The position numbers and the translations under genes are program-made. This document shows, in pieces, positions 1 through 12,363 of a DNA stretch of 64,000 bases (position 1 is the stretch's first letter; each line of letters begins with the position of its first letter). The notes beneath the pieces were generated by a model. That model was not told the origin of the DNA, did no database searches, and was given only the letters and a program-made list of their open reading frames with translations. The stretch is taken from assembly GCA_030789695.1 (NCBI GenBank), contig CM061139.1:106614837-106678836 (forward strand), in the 5' to 3' direction. The DNA is from Scilla litardierei (Eukaryota; Streptophyta; Magnoliopsida; Asparagales; Asparagaceae).

Positions 1-121
1 CGGTCGAGTGACAGACACAAAGAAAACAGAGAATTCGGGGGTTTTGGGGGTTTGGCACTCTGCGCTACTCGGTCGAGTAGAGTTTATCACTCGGTCGAAT
101 GGACTTTCTCACTCGGCTGAG
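1..121. repeat. Left half of repeat block with CTCGGYCGAG motifs
   Basis: This stretch holds several copies of a motif close to CTCGGTCGAGTG, near positions 1, 69, 90 and 111. The same kind of motif resumes at 7953-8180, after element A, so the two parts were one block before A inserted. The motif also occurs in the Athila-like LTR and 3' region of element G, so this block is probably an older Athila-type fragment. No coding sequence is recognisable here. Confidence 0.5.
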
Positions 122-3100
122 TGTAATGGCCCTAGTGCCATATACAGTAATGTATGTATTTTTGTTTGATATGTAGTGTATACTTGTTTGTGTGCCTTCG
201 TAGGGGGTATATAGTAAGGTATGTGTGCATAGTAACTTTGTTGTGTGCATGGTTATTTCCTACGTGAATGGCTATATGGTTGAATATGTCATGACTTGGA
301 TGTATAAGTGAATACGTATAGATGTATTGGATGTGATGTAGTGAGTGATATTATTGTTATTAGTGTGCTTAGTGATATTTGGTTGGTAGGTGTGTATGGG
401 AAAATGGTCTTTTCATGATACTTATTTTGGTATGTTCTAAAGAGATTATTATTATTGTTGTTGTTATTGGTATTAAGGAATGTCATTGTGATTAGTAGTA
501 CATTCCTTGTGATTAGTAGTATTAGCATTTTTCATATTGTTGTTATTGTTGATGTGGATTATTAGTATTACTATTGGTTGGGCCTTTGGTTGATTTTTGT
601 AGCTAAGAGTTAGTTGGGCTTTGATGTTGGGCATGAATTATTAGAGATGAGAAGAGGAGAGATTTTTATTAGAATGGCAAACTTGTAAATAGGGGGTTCC
701 CAAGTGTATTTCATTCATTTTCTTCTTCTTTCTACAAACTTCTTCAATCTTCCCCCAAATTCTTTTATTTTCTTTCTCTTTTCTCTGCCCAAAACATGTC
801 AACTTTCCCCATGGCTGAAATTTGTGGCAGCCAAAAAAAGGAAAAAAAAAGAAGAAAGAAAGAGAGAGAATGGAAGAAAGAAAGAGGAGAAGCAAGGGAA
901 ATCAAGGAAAGGGAAAGGAGGAGGAGGAGGAGGGAAGCTCACATCTTCTTGAGAGAGGTAGGAATCCAATTTCCACTAGTATGCTACTTGATTGTCATTT
1001 GGAATTGATACATGTTTAATTTTGAGCATAATACAAGATTAATTTTCATGGATCACTAGTGTTCTTGATGCTGAAACTTTTATCCTGAAAAGCTGAAATT
1101 TTGACTAAGTGCTGGGCTTGATTGGCTATTAAGGATGCTATGAAAATTTTATATGTTGTGTATATTGCTGTCTTTAACAACTTTCATGTTCACAACTTTT
1201 TCCAATTCAAACTGAAAGTTTGGTTAAAAATTCGATTTTTGCAACATGTCTGGAATTCTGTCACACTGGATACAGTTTAGAAAAATGGAGCTTATTACCT
1301 GCACACTCTATGGATTTTGCTGTTCTTGGTCTTGTTGAAAAGTTAACAAGTTTTTCTCCAACTTCATCTAAGTGCTTAAGTTTCAAAATTCTGACTGCAA
1401 TAGACCCAAAATCAGCAATCAAGACAGACTCTAAAATCTGTCTGGAAAATAGATTTGGCAGACTTCACCAAATAATTCACCATAAATCACCTACTAAATA
1501 TTTTTACCTGAAATTTTATCTGTAAATCCAAAACTATCATAACTACAACTTTCATTTACATTGCATTTTTATTTTCCATACAAAAATATGGAGAAAAATT
1601 CCACTCAACCTGACTGCTGTGCAAAATCCAGCAAGCTGAATGTTAAGAGATGCGATAACTATGACTTCATGCTAAATTTTCTTCTATTATGTAGGTGCAT
1701 TAGGGTTACTTGAAGTAGGAATTCATTGTAGTATGTTTTTCTATGAGGCACTAATTCTCTTCATGACAAGTTGCTATCGTTATTGCAAATTATAGATTTC
1801 TATGCCATGTTGCCCTATGTTTGCTATTGTTGCTTCCCTTTATGTCATGTATGCTATGTTGGGTTGCTAATTTAATTGTTGTCGTTGCTTTCATGTGGCC
1901 ATGATAATTAGAATTGTAGTTGTTGCTATTGGAGTAGAAATTGCTATGAAAGTCTTTATCTTTGTGATTGTAACAACCTAATGTCATTTAGTACTTTTAT
2001 TTAAGTTGTGTAAGTATACTCATTTCGTGGTCTTTATGTTGCATTGTGAAGACTACCTTTATGTTTGCACTATGTTTCATGAGAAATGAATAATGATTTT
2101 ATATGGAAGATGGCTCATATTGCAAGTTTCCACCAATGGAGTTGAGTTTATGTTTTGGGGGAATGTGTTATGTCCCATAAGGTTGTACCTTGGAGAATGA
2201 TTTACGTGGTGGCATAATGAAAATGTTGGGGTCTTTATGTTGGGAGGTTCACGTTGGTGGGGGATTGATTTATGTTGTTTACTAATCTTTTAATTTGACA
2301 ATGATTCATGTTGAAGGCTAGTCCTTCCGTTTTATTACATGTCACTTCTTGTTATTTCTTTTGTTAATCTTAATAATGCATGCTAGTCTCGTAGTTTAAT
2401 GTAGTTCACATTTAAAATCATTGTTTGTTAGTTACTTAACTTAAATGCAAAGAAATGAATAAGTCCTCTTAAAGGAGGGTGACACGAGGATTGTGGGACA
2501 CTAAGTTGTGGAAAAAACATGAGGGGCTGGACAGTTGTGGTGGTTGGTGGCCCTCTTGTTCTTGTCCGAGTGGCGGGGAGTGACGAAAATAAGGAGAATT
2601 GGAGAAAATGTGAAGGTGAAATAAGGAGAAAACATGGCTCCTTTTGTAAGATCGTGTCTCGGAGAGTTTGCCTGTTCCACTCCAACTAGGGGTGAGGTCC
2701 AATCCCAAGAGGGTCTACCGACTACTTAGGGTCCAGATCACCACTAGATAACTTTCATTACTTTTGTAGCATTATTAAATGTTGCTTACTTGTGCGCTCT
2801 TTATTTGTAGCCTTCCATGTTGTATACCCTTGTTATATACATCTCCTATTATAGTTCTTGTTGCTTGCGTTTATTTTACTAGTGTTGTTGCTCTCTTTTG
2901 TTGTTGTACATTCGTTTATGTTATGCATTCAATCTTTATGTCATACACGTGTTCCCTTTAGCTCATTCCATACTTCATTTGCACCTTGCTATGAATGCAT
3001 GTAGAATAGTTGCATTTTCATAATAGCATACTAGAGGGAGTTGGCATTCCTACTGGGTCACGCGTTGACGTGCCCCCGTTGACTTTTTCAGGTGTGGTTC

Positions 3101-3447
3101 TTGGGGATGGCAGGTGGAGCTGGAGGTTGAGGTTGGAGGGTTGTAGTTGGGAGTTGGAGCTTAGATTGGGTGGTGAGGGGTGAGGAGAGAGCTATGTGTA
3201 CTTTGGGTTTTCTTTTGGATTGAGAGATGCTTGTACTCGCAATGGGATGTTTGAGATGTATATGAAATTGTCAGTGTTTGGTTTTCAGTACTTCTCTGTG
3301 ACTTTGTGATGTTCTGTGTTGTTGGTTAGCTGTTTGTTGAATACTACATGTACTATTTCCAGCAATACGCAGTGGACCTGCAAATACGTTTTTAGTTCTT
3401 GTCGCGTACCCTACCTCCCTACGTATCCCAGGGAGCGGGTCGTGACA
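122..3447 (+). repeat. Element A 5' LTR
   Basis: The LTR is about 3326 bp, from TGTAATGG to CGTGACA. It can be followed almost base for base in the 3' copy, with scattered substitutions and small indels. It contains a purine-rich AGGAGG stretch (about 915-935) followed by a donor-like GAG|GTAGG site, and a TTTTTCAG|GTGTGG acceptor-like site near 3090. A gene-like layout is therefore possible, but no long reading frame is present. Confidence 0.9.
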
Positions 3448-4642
3448 GGTGGTGGCCCACGCAGGTCCCCTCACTGTGGTTGTGTACGGAATAGTACGTG
3501 TAGTGTTCGTGTGTTTGTGGGTAGTTGAGTCCTAAGGTGGGTAGAGTCCAGCCTTAGGATGGGCCGGATATCAGAAGCTTGAGGTATAGGACCCTGGGGG
3601 TTGATATTCGAGTGTTGATTTAGTATGAATGTATGTACATATTTATGTGTATAGTTATGTATACATATACATCTATAGTTATATAAGTGTTTAATATGGC
3701 TTGCTGAGTATATTTGAATGATATACTCATGTGCATATGATTGTAATGTATGTACGAATGATTATATTGCTATGTGATTGTATTTGAAGTATCTGTGTTA
3801 ATACATGGTTGACTTATGAGTAGTGTGTAGAATTGAGTTATATACTTGACTGGGATGCATGTAGTGTTTAGAGGTACTGTGTAGTAGCTATATATTGTAT
3901 GTGATCTATGCACATGTAGAGTGTGCATACTTGAGTTCCACCCATGAATGTGTGGATATGTCTTAAGAGTATGAGTGTTGTGTGTTGATATATGTGATAA
4001 TTATATGAGACGTGTATGGATGTAAGCTGGTGTGCTTACACCTGTGTATGGATGAATATATTTTTGTATGGTTATCTATTTGGATTGATATCGATATAGT
4101 AGACCTTGTGTGATGATAAATCTGTGAATGTTGGATGGATGCTAGGAGACATACATGATTGTATGTCTGAGTGTAGAGCTGCATGTGTATATGTGTTAAT
4201 GTATGGTAGCCTATGAGTAGTATGTATCATAAAGCTATATGATTGATTGAGCTCTAGGCGATGTATAAATATAGCATGCTGTCTGTATTTGTAATATGTG
4301 ATGTATATGTACATGTTGATTGTGTAGATCCATGTGCGGATATTTGTGTTCCACTCAGCTATGAGTGGGCATGCCTTGGTGTATTAGAATTGTGTGTTTG
4401 ATATATATGTGGAAGATGAGTATGGTTGCCTGCTTGGTTGTAAGCGGGTAGCTTACGCCGGAGCTGATAGATGTATCATTATGTGAATATCTGTGTGTGT
4501 TGGTCTTGTTATATGAGACTTTATGTGATGACGTGTGTGTATATGCTTGGGATAGATTGACCATACAGTATATATCTAATCCCCTAGGCTTTGTCCTCAG
4601 TTGGGAAGTCCGAGCACGGAATTTATTTTAAGGTGGGTAGAA
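3448..4642 (+). other. Element A internal region, non-coding
   Basis: The segment is strongly G/T-rich on the plus strand (repeats of TATGTG, TGTATG and the like) and has no recognisable coding domain. It opens with the PBS and closes with the purine-rich tract AAGGTGGGTAGAA directly before the 3' LTR. The minus-strand ORFs here come from the skewed composition. Confidence 0.7.
3450..3467 (+). other. Primer binding site resembling tRNA-Ile, element A
   Basis: TGGTGGCCCACGCAGGTC begins two bases after the 5' LTR. Its reverse complement matches the 3' end of plant tRNA-Ile (AAU) as I recall it, with one mismatch. Elements B and C carry the exact form with T in place of the eleventh base, C. 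Confidence 0.65.
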
Positions 4643-7600
4643 TGTAATGGCCCTAGTGCCATATACAGTAATGTATGTATTTTTTTGATATGTAGTGTAT
4701 ACTTGCTTGTGTGCCTTCGTAGGGCGTATATAGTAAGGTATGTGTGCATAGTAACTTTGTTGTGTGCATGGTAATTTCCTACGTGAATGGCTATATGGTT
4801 GAATATATCATGACTTGGATGTATAAGTGAATACGTATAGATGTATTGGATGTGATGTAGTGAGTGATATTATTGTTATTAGTGTGCTTAGTGATGTTTG
4901 GTTGGTAGGTGTGTATAGGAAAATGGTCTTTTCATGATACTTATTTTGTTATGTTCTAAAGAGATTATTATTATTGTTGTTGTTATTGGTATTAAGGAAT
5001 GTCATTGTGATTAGTAGTACATCCCTTGTGATTAGTAGTATTAGCATTTTTCATATTGTTGTTATTATTAATGTTGATTATTAGTATTACTATTGGTTGG
5101 GCCTTTGGTTGATTTTTGTAGCTAAGAGTTAGTTGGGCATTGATGTTGGGCTTAGAGATGAGAAGAGAGGAGAGATTTTTATTAGAATGGAAAACTTGTA
5201 AATAGGGGGTCCCCAAGTGTATTTCATTCATTTTCTTCTTCTTTCTACAAACTTCTTCAATCTTCCCCCAAATTCTTTTATTTTCTTTCTCTTTTCTCCC
5301 CCCAAAACCTGTCAACTTTCACCCAAGGCCGAAATTTGTGGCAGCAAAAAAAAGGAAAAAAAAGATGAAAGAAAGAGAGAGAATGGAAGAAAGAAAGAGA
5401 AGGAGAAGGAAGCAAGGGAAATCAAGGAAAGGGAAAGGAGGAGGAGGATGAGGGAAGCTCACATCTTCTTGAGAGAGGTAGGAATCCAATTTCCACTAGT
5501 ATGCTACTTGATTGTCATTTGGAATTGATACATGTTTAATTTTGAGCATAATACAAGATTAATTTTCATGGATCACTTGTGTTCTTGATGCTGAAAGTTT
5601 TATCCTGAAAAGCTGAAACTTTGATTAAGTGCTGGGCTTAATTGGCTATTAGAGATGCTATGGAAATTTTACATGTTGTGTATATTGATGTCTTAAATAA
5701 CTTTCATGTTCACAACCTTTTCCAATTCAAACTGGAAGTTTGGTTAAAAATTCGATTTTTGCAACATGTTTGGAATTCTGCACACTGGATACAGTTTAGA
5801 AAAATGGAGCTTATTACCTGCACACTCTATGGATTTTGCTGTTCTTGGTCTTGTTGAAATGTTAACAAGTTTTTCTCCAATTTCATCTAAGTGCATAAGT
5901 TTCGAAATTCTGACTGCAAATAGGCCTAAAATCAGCAATCAAGACAAACTCTGAAATTTGTCACGAAAACAGATTTGGCAGACTTCACCAAATAATTCAC
6001 CATAAATCACCTACTGAATATTTTTACCTGAAATTTTATCTGTAAATCCAAAACTATCATACCTACAACTTTTATTTACATTGCATTATTATTTTCTATA
6101 CAAAAATATGGAGAAAAATTCCACTCAACCTGACTGTTGTGCAAAATCCAGTAAGCTGAATGTTAAGAGATGCGATAACTATGACTTCATGCTAAAGTTT
6201 CTTCTATTATGTAGGTGCATTAGTGTTACTTGAAGTAGGAATTCATTGTAGTATGTTGTTCATATGAGGCACTAATTCTGTTCATGACAAGTTGCTATCG
6301 TTATTGCAAATTATAGATTTCTATGCCATGATGCCTTATGTTTGCTATTGTTGCTTCCCTTTATGACATGTATGCTATGTTGGGTTGCTAATTTAATTGT
6401 TGTCGTTGTTTTCATGTGGCCATGATAATTAGAATTGTAGTTGTTGCTATTGGAGTAGAAATTGCTATGAAAGTCTTTATCTTTGTGATTGTAACAACCT
6501 AATGTCATTTAGTACTTTTATTTAAGTTGTGTAAGTATACTCATTTCGTGGTCTTTATGTTGCATTGTGAAGACTACCTCTATGTTTGCACTATGTTTCA
6601 TGAGAAATGAATAATGATGTTATATGGAAGATGGCTCATATTGCAAGTTTCCACCAATGGAGTTGAGTTTATGTTTTGGGGGGATGGGTTATGTCCCATA
6701 AGGTTGTGCCTTGGAGAATGATTTATGTGGTGGCATAATGAAAATGTTGGGGGCTTTATGTTGGGAGGTTCACGTTGGTGGGGGGATTGATTTATGTTGT
6801 TTACTAATCTTTTAATTTGACAATGACTCATGTTGAAGGCTAGTCCTTCCGTTTATTACATGTCACTTCTTATTATTTCTTTTGTTAAGCTTAATAATGC
6901 ATGCTAGTCTCGTAGTTTAATGTAGTTCACATTTAAAAGCATTGTTTGTTAGTTACTTAACTTAAATGCAAAGAAATGAATAAGTCCTCTTAAAGGAGGG
7001 TGACAGGGGGATTGGGGGACACTAAGTTATATGGAAAACATGAGGGGCTGGACAGTTGTGGTGGTTGGTGGCCCTCCTGTTCTTACCCGAGTGACAGGGA
7101 GTGGCGGAAATGAGGAGACTTGGAGAAAATGTGAAGGTGAAATAAGGAGAAAACAGGGCTCAGTTTGCCTGTTCCACTCCAACTGGGGGTGAGGTCCAGT
7201 CCCAAGAGGGTCTACCCACTACTTAGGGTCCAAATCACCACTAGATAACTTTCATTACTTTTGTAGCATTATTAAATGTTGCTTATTTGTGCGCTCTTTA
7301 CTTGTAGCCTTCCATGTTGTATACTCTTGTTATATACATCTCCTATGTAGTTCTTGTCGCTTGCGTTTATTTTACTAATGTTGTTGCATTCTTTTGTTGT
7401 TGTACTTTCGTTTATGTTATGCATTCAATCTTTATGTCATACACGTGTTCCCTTTAGCTCATTCCATACTTCATTTGCACCTTGCTATGAATGCATGTAG
7501 AATAGTTGCATTTTCATAATAGCATACTAGAGGGAGTTGGCATTCCTACTGGGTCACGCGTTGACGTGCCCCCGTTGACTTTTTCAGGTGTGGTTCTTGG

Positions 7601-7952
7601 GGATGGCAGGTGGAGCTGGAGGTTGAGGTTGGAGGGTTGTAGTTGGGAGTTGGAGCTTAGATTGGGTGGTGAGGGGTGATGAGTGAGCTATGTGTACTTT
7701 GGTTTTCTTTTGGAGTGAGAGATGCTTGTACTCTAGAATTGATGCAATGGGATATTTGAGATGTATATGAAATTGTCAGTGTTTGGTTTTCAGTACTTCT
7801 CTGTGACTTTGTGACGTTCTGTGTTGTTGGTTGGCTGTTTGTTGAATACTACATGTACTATTCCCTGCAATGCGCAGTGGACCTGCAGATACGTTTTTAG
7901 TTCTCGTCGCGTACCCTGCCTCCCTACGTATCCCAGGGAGCGGGTCGTGACA
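4643..7952 (+). repeat. Element A 3' LTR
   Basis: The LTR is about 3310 bp and is the direct repeat of 122-3447. It is preceded by a purine-rich tract and followed by the target pentamer TTGAG. Small indels distinguish it from the 5' copy, for example at 5148-5170 and 7730-7745. Divergence looks low, which suggests a fairly recent insertion. Confidence 0.9.
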
Positions 7953-8476
7953 TTGAGTGAGTCTTCTGCTGTGCTCCTCTAAATTCCAGAGAGTCGGCTA
8001 AAATTTCCTTTGGGAAGCTCTGACTCACTCGTGCAAGTGAAGTTCTCCACTCGGCCAAGTGAGATCATTTGCTCGGTCGAGTGGACTTTGACTCCGGGTG
8101 CTCTCGTATCAGTTGTACTCGGCCGAATGGGTTCCTTTACTCGACCGAGTGAGATTTCTGTTCGGCCGAGTGGCTTGTTTCTGGAGTTGCATCTTATCCT
8201 CCTCGCTTCCTCATCGATTCTATCGATCTTCTTCTTCTTCCGCTCATCATCTAGCGCTGCTAGCTCCTTGATAGGGCCATAGGTGATGCTCCGGTACGCG
8301 TGCAAGTCCATTGATCTCATTTATGCACCCGATTGCTCCATATCTCCTGAAATCCGACAAAAAACAAGAAATAGTGAAAAGCAACGTGATATCGTCGAAT
8401 AGTCGTGAAAAACGCGTTATGGTCAATCAAAATGATATGCAAACATGCAGAAAAAAGGTGTAAAATAAGGAGCGAT
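7953..8476. repeat. Right half of CTCGGYCGAG block and unassigned sequence
   Basis: Positions 7953-8180 hold at least five motif copies (forms such as CTCGGCCAAG, CTCGGTCGAG, CTCGGCCGAA and CTCGACCGAG), continuing the block at 1-121. From 8181 to about 8340 the minus strand is exon-like: a polypyrimidine tract and CAG acceptor-like site near 8345-8365 precede a lysine- and arginine-rich frame (7979-8320, minus). I do not recognise that frame. The junction with the copia gag remnant of element E lies somewhere between 8341 and 8477. Confidence 0.4.
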
Positions 8477-8704
8477 CAGTAAACCTTGCAATTCCTCTTC
8501 CAATGGCCTGTCTTGTGGCAGTGGAAGCATTCAGATTTTAACGGTGCCCCTTTATTCTTCTTTTTCCCTTCTTCTCTTTCGTAGGTTACGGGGCCTGCCT
8601 CTTCTTTCCCTTGCCCTTAGGCTGGTGGAAAGGGGCAGATCCGACAACCAATGCTGTTATTGGCTTCTTCTCAATCTCCGTGAACTGCCGGAGCATGTTC
8701 AGGA
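8477..8704 (-). pseudogene. Element E gag, C-terminal part with zinc knuckle
   Basis: On the minus strand this encodes a basic linker and then a CX2CX4HX4C zinc knuckle (8488-8530, CFHCHKTGHWKRNC), typical of Ty1/copia gag nucleocapsid. An in-frame stop lies in the linker and another follows shortly after the knuckle. The reading continues that of 20045-20596 once element D is removed. The junction is marked by D's CAGGA TSD, so both pieces belong to one gag gene. Protease and the rest of pol do not follow; the element is truncated here. Confidence 0.75.
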
Positions 8705-9097
8705 TGTTGAGTATTGGACTTCTCCCTACTTGGTGTTAATGATGAGCAAATATAAATACTTGTGACTAATCCCCTATTTGCAGTTAATCCATTGCCTAAG
8801 CTTATTATGAAGATCAATGTGCAATGGATGATACTCAAAGATCATTGAAAGCAAATGAAGTGGATTGGATGATCGTAGATTGTGATTGGAGCTCCTAGAA
8901 GATTTCAAGCTCATGCATTGGAAAGAAGAGAGAGTTCGTCTAATTTAACTTTCTTGTTTCTCTTCTAGTATGTAGCTTAGAAGTAGAACATTGTTGGAGC
9001 ACTCACACATCTTTATTTCAGTCTTAGGATTTCATTAGATCAACCTTCCTTAGACTCCAATTCATTTCCATCTAGATTGTGCATGTCTTGTTTATAA

Positions 9098-9745
9098 CAG
9101 TCGACTGCTGAACGATTTACAGTCGCCTGTCTCAAAAGAGTCAATTGTGTTTTGTTCTACAGTCGCATGTTATGCACAAACTTTTTCAGTCTAGTTTTGG
9201 TCTTCTCAGCTTTAACTCTCACAGGTGACTTATGAACGATTCACAGGTGCCTGTCCAAGTGACAGTTGACTATGTTTTGTAAATCAGTCGCATGTCTATC
9301 TTTAGCCCAAATTCTATTTCTCTGTTTTTTGGCCAGTCGACTATTGTTGGATTTATAGTCGACTGTCCAATGGAACAGTCGACTGTCATTGCTACAACAG
9401 TCATTAGTCTTTGAGCCTATTTGATGACTCAACTCTCTGGAAATTGTCAGGGTCTTGACAGTCGTCTGAAGAAGGAATTACAGTCGCCTGTTTAGCTTAA
9501 CAGTCGACTGTCTTCTCTTCATCAGTCGTCTGTCCTGTTCTCCCAGACGTTTCTCAGATTTCATCTACTTACCCTGTTTTAGCCAGTCGCCTGTTGTAGG
9601 ATTTACAGTCGCCTGTTGGTTCAACAATCGACTATCTATACCTCATCAGTCGACTGTCCACGTGGTAAGTTACCGTTATGAATTCTCACCTACCCTCTGT
9701 CACTGTGCAGTAGCCGACTGTGTGTTGTTCAACAGTCGACTGTCT
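9098..9745. repeat. Array of ACAGTCGACTGT-like palindromic motifs (5' LTR)
   Basis: I count roughly twenty copies of a 12-bp palindrome, ACAGTCGACTGT, and near forms (ACAGTCGCCTGT, CAGTCGTCTGT, ACAGGTGCCTGT), separated by about 10-50 bp of unrelated sequence. The array lies just upstream of the TATA box, in the U3 part of the LTR. The motif could be a binding site or a hairpin element; function is not shown by the sequence. Confidence 0.85.
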
Positions 9746-9829
9746 CGGGTGCAGATTCTATCCGTAGAGTTTTTCCTCACGGATTTCAAAGGGGTTTTTG
9801 TTGATTCAGTTTAAGAGGTTTGAGAAACC

Positions 9830-9836
9830 TATAAAA
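9830..9836 (+). promoter_or_regulatory. TATA box, element D 5' LTR
   Basis: TATAAAA lies within CCTATAAAAGGAG, downstream of the motif array. The same sequence occurs at 19362-19368 in the 3' LTR. Transcription would start about 30 bases downstream, placing the U3/R border near 9865. Confidence 0.7.
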
Positions 9837-10514
9837 GGAGCCTCTACTGTTCCTTTGAGAGGTTACTCATTTTTGCTAAATCATTCAAGCTTTCATTCTT
9901 TCAAGATCAAAGCTCTCAAATCCTAAAGCCCTAGAATTCCAATCTTTATCTCTTGCTCTCCATCCTAGAACCAAAGAGAAATCTTCTAGGCATTTGGTGC
10001 AGTCAAGAGAAAGGGATTTCCTCTCCTCCAAGAGAGTCATTCAACACACAACACACTTCTCCTTCAAGTTCTACTTCAAGGCATAGGTGATTGTAAGTGT
10101 TACTTAATTTTATATTTCATAACTTTAGTTATTTGATTTACTCTCGGTTTGTGAGAGTGGTTTGCTTGCTCCCAAGTTGTGGAAGTCAAGGTCAATCGAT
10201 TGTATTTCAATTTCACTTGTAGGGTTGCTATAAGTGGGTTTTAAAGAAACCTCAAGTTAGGGTTCTAACTTGAGTATCCGATTGTTAACCGGGTGGAAGG
10301 GACGTAGGATTACCGAAAACAAGTCGGGAAGTGACTTGGGTAATCCAAACACTTGAAACATCCTTGCGTTTGCTTGTGTTTCATTTTGGGTTTATTTCTA
10401 TTCCGTACTATTTGTTTGTTAGGAATTTAATTTGGTGTAACTATCTTTTTAAATTACATAAACACTATTCAACCCCCCTTCTAGTGTTTTCCTCATAGCT
10501 AGGGACCTTACAAT

Positions 10515-10528
10515 TGGTATCAGAATGC
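10515..10528 (+). other. Primer binding site, tRNA-iMet type, element D
   Basis: TGGTATCAGAATGC begins two bases after the 5' LTR end. The first ten bases match the complement of the initiator tRNA-Met 3' end used by most plant copia elements; the tail is degraded. Confidence 0.85.
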
Positions 10529-10540
10529 TGGTTTATAGCT

Positions 10541-12363
10541 ATGGCATCCAACAACAACAACGTTCCTCCACCGTCTTCGTACAACAATCACGATCGTGAT
10601 GGAGCATCCACTCTATTCGCAGGTCAATCCACAGTGCGTCCTCCGTGTTTCAATGGCATGAACTTCAGCTATTGGAAATGCCGGATGGAGACGTTACTAA
10701 GGAGTGCTTCCCTTTGGAGAACTCTCCACAAGGGATACGTCGAGCCCACCGAAGAGGATTTTGAAAAATGGACGGCTTTCGAGAAATCCGCCAAAGTCAA
10801 CAATGCAAAAGCAATGAATGCTCTTCATTGTGCGTTGGACCTAAATGAGTTCAACAAGATATGCACATGTAAGAGTGCATATCAAATTTGGAACCATCTC
10901 GTCAATACCCATGAGGAAACGAACAAGGTAAAACTTTCTAAACTATATGTTGTCGTGCAAAATTTCGATATGTTTCATATGCAGGAAAATGAGAGCATAG
11001 CATCGATGTATGGACGTTTTATCGACATCACCAATGAATGTAAGCGCTTGGGCAAACATACACCCAACCAGAGAAGGTGAGAAAGATCATAATGGGGATG
11101 ATCTCCAAATGGGAACGAAGGGCTATCACTATTGAGGAGGTCAACGACTTGAAGAACTACACCGTCGTGAATCTCATTGGCACCATCATGTCTTACGAAG
11201 TAAGACGGGATAACCGATTAAAGATTCGAGCTATGATGAACCCTTCGGAGGCCAAGAAGAAAGCTTTGGCATTTAAAGCCAATTCCTCATCCTCCGATAG
11301 TGAAGAATCAGAAAACAACATGGACTTAGAGGAAATGGCTCAAATGGCGAAGAAGTTCCAACGCTTCTTTCGCAAAGGTAAATTTCCCTCTAAGAAGAGA
11401 TTTGATTCTACTAATAATGCTTCCTCTCTTTGCTTTAAGCGTAATAAGCCTGGGCACATCAAGAAGGATTGCCCAATGCTCCGAAACAAAGAGAAGTGGA
11501 AGGTACCGAAGTACCACAAGTCTGACAAGAATAAGAAAGATAAGAAGAAAGGACTCGTCGGTACATTCGATGACTCACGTGGAGACTCCTCAAGTGATTC
11601 TGATGATGAGAAGGGTGAGAGCGCCAACATGTGTTTCATGGCCCGGGAAGATCCACTCTCCGATGAGAGTTATTTCGACATGGATGAACCCAAGGTAACT
11701 ATTGATGAATTTCGTATTGCAAATGATGAATTATTTGCTAAGTATCAACCTTTAATGCTTAGATATACTAGTTTAAAGAAATTGAATGTTAGCAATCCAT
11801 CCATTCCATGCATTATCAACAATGACACCATTGTTGATACTTTAACCATTGAGAAAGCGAATTTATCTTCTCAAAATGTCAATTTGAGAAATGAGGTGAA
11901 TACCCTCAAATCTCAACTTGATCAGACACATCCTATGGATAATAGTGATCAAGTATCACGACACACACAATTGGGTTTAGAGAATGATTCTTTTAAAACC
12001 TAAGTGCACGAGCTCAAAGCACGGGTGTCCACCTTGGATACAAACATTTCTTCTCTTAAGGAGAAATATGAGCTCATGTCCTCCCGTATTATGAGATTTA
12101 ATAAGAGGAAAGGAAAATTGGACGATTTGCTTGCAAACCAATTTCTGGCCACACTTCGTGTTGGTCTTGCTTTTGTGAAAGCAAATGCATCCAACGCTCG
12201 CATCTCCTATAGTGGTGTCACTATAGAATTTGTGAGGCCTTCTTCCAGTGCATCACAAAATGGTGTCAAAGACACTATAGGTAGCAAACCTACCAAGAAA
12301 GTCACAACTTCTCCGTCTCTTCTGTTTGGCAAGAAACCCACTAAGGGTATAAACCAAAAGTGA
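10541..12363 (+). pseudogene. Element D gag (copia, UBN2-type)
   Basis: The chosen start is the ATG at 10541 (MASNNNN), because the upstream frame runs into the PBS. The N-terminal half has the copia gag pattern: an F-G-M-N-F-x-YW segment near residue 36, then a helical region. A frameshift near 11075 moves the reading to the frame open from 11077. The zinc knuckle at 11431-11472 reads CFKRNKPGHIKKDC, so the second Cys is Arg (TGT/TGC to CGT is a single change). An in-frame TAA at 12001-12003 breaks the long acidic, coiled-coil-like C-terminal part, which then runs to 12363. The long gag C-terminus fits SIRE-type elements. The product would be non-functional. Confidence 0.85.

Larger units (their letters stand above)
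122..7952 (+). mobile_element. Element A: non-autonomous long-LTR retrotransposon
   Basis: Two direct repeats of about 3.3 kb (122-3447 and 4643-7952) start TGTAATGGCC and end CGTGACA, and they flank a 1.2-kb internal segment. The flanking pentamers are CTGAG (117-121) and TTGAG (7953-7957), a TSD with one mismatch. A PBS-like site follows the 5' LTR and a purine-rich tract precedes the 3' LTR. No gag, protease, reverse transcriptase or integrase motif is visible in the internal segment, so the element would need enzymes from another element. LTRs longer than the internal region resemble the class called LARDs. It shares termini, PBS and polypurine tract with B and C, and its LTR is clearly homologous to the solo LTR at 38122-41127. 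Confidence 0.9.
8705..10512 (+). repeat. Element D 5' LTR
   Basis: The LTR is 1808 bp. It holds an array of ACAGTCGACTGT-like motifs (about 9098-9745), then a TATA box at 9830 and a putative leader. Several motif copies that are intact in the 3' LTR are mutated here. Confidence 0.92.

Noticed and set aside
3963..4564. Minus-strand ORFs in element A internal DNA
   Set aside because: Their Thr/His/Tyr/Ser/Ile-rich composition comes from the G/T-rich plus strand; no domain and no conservation are visible.
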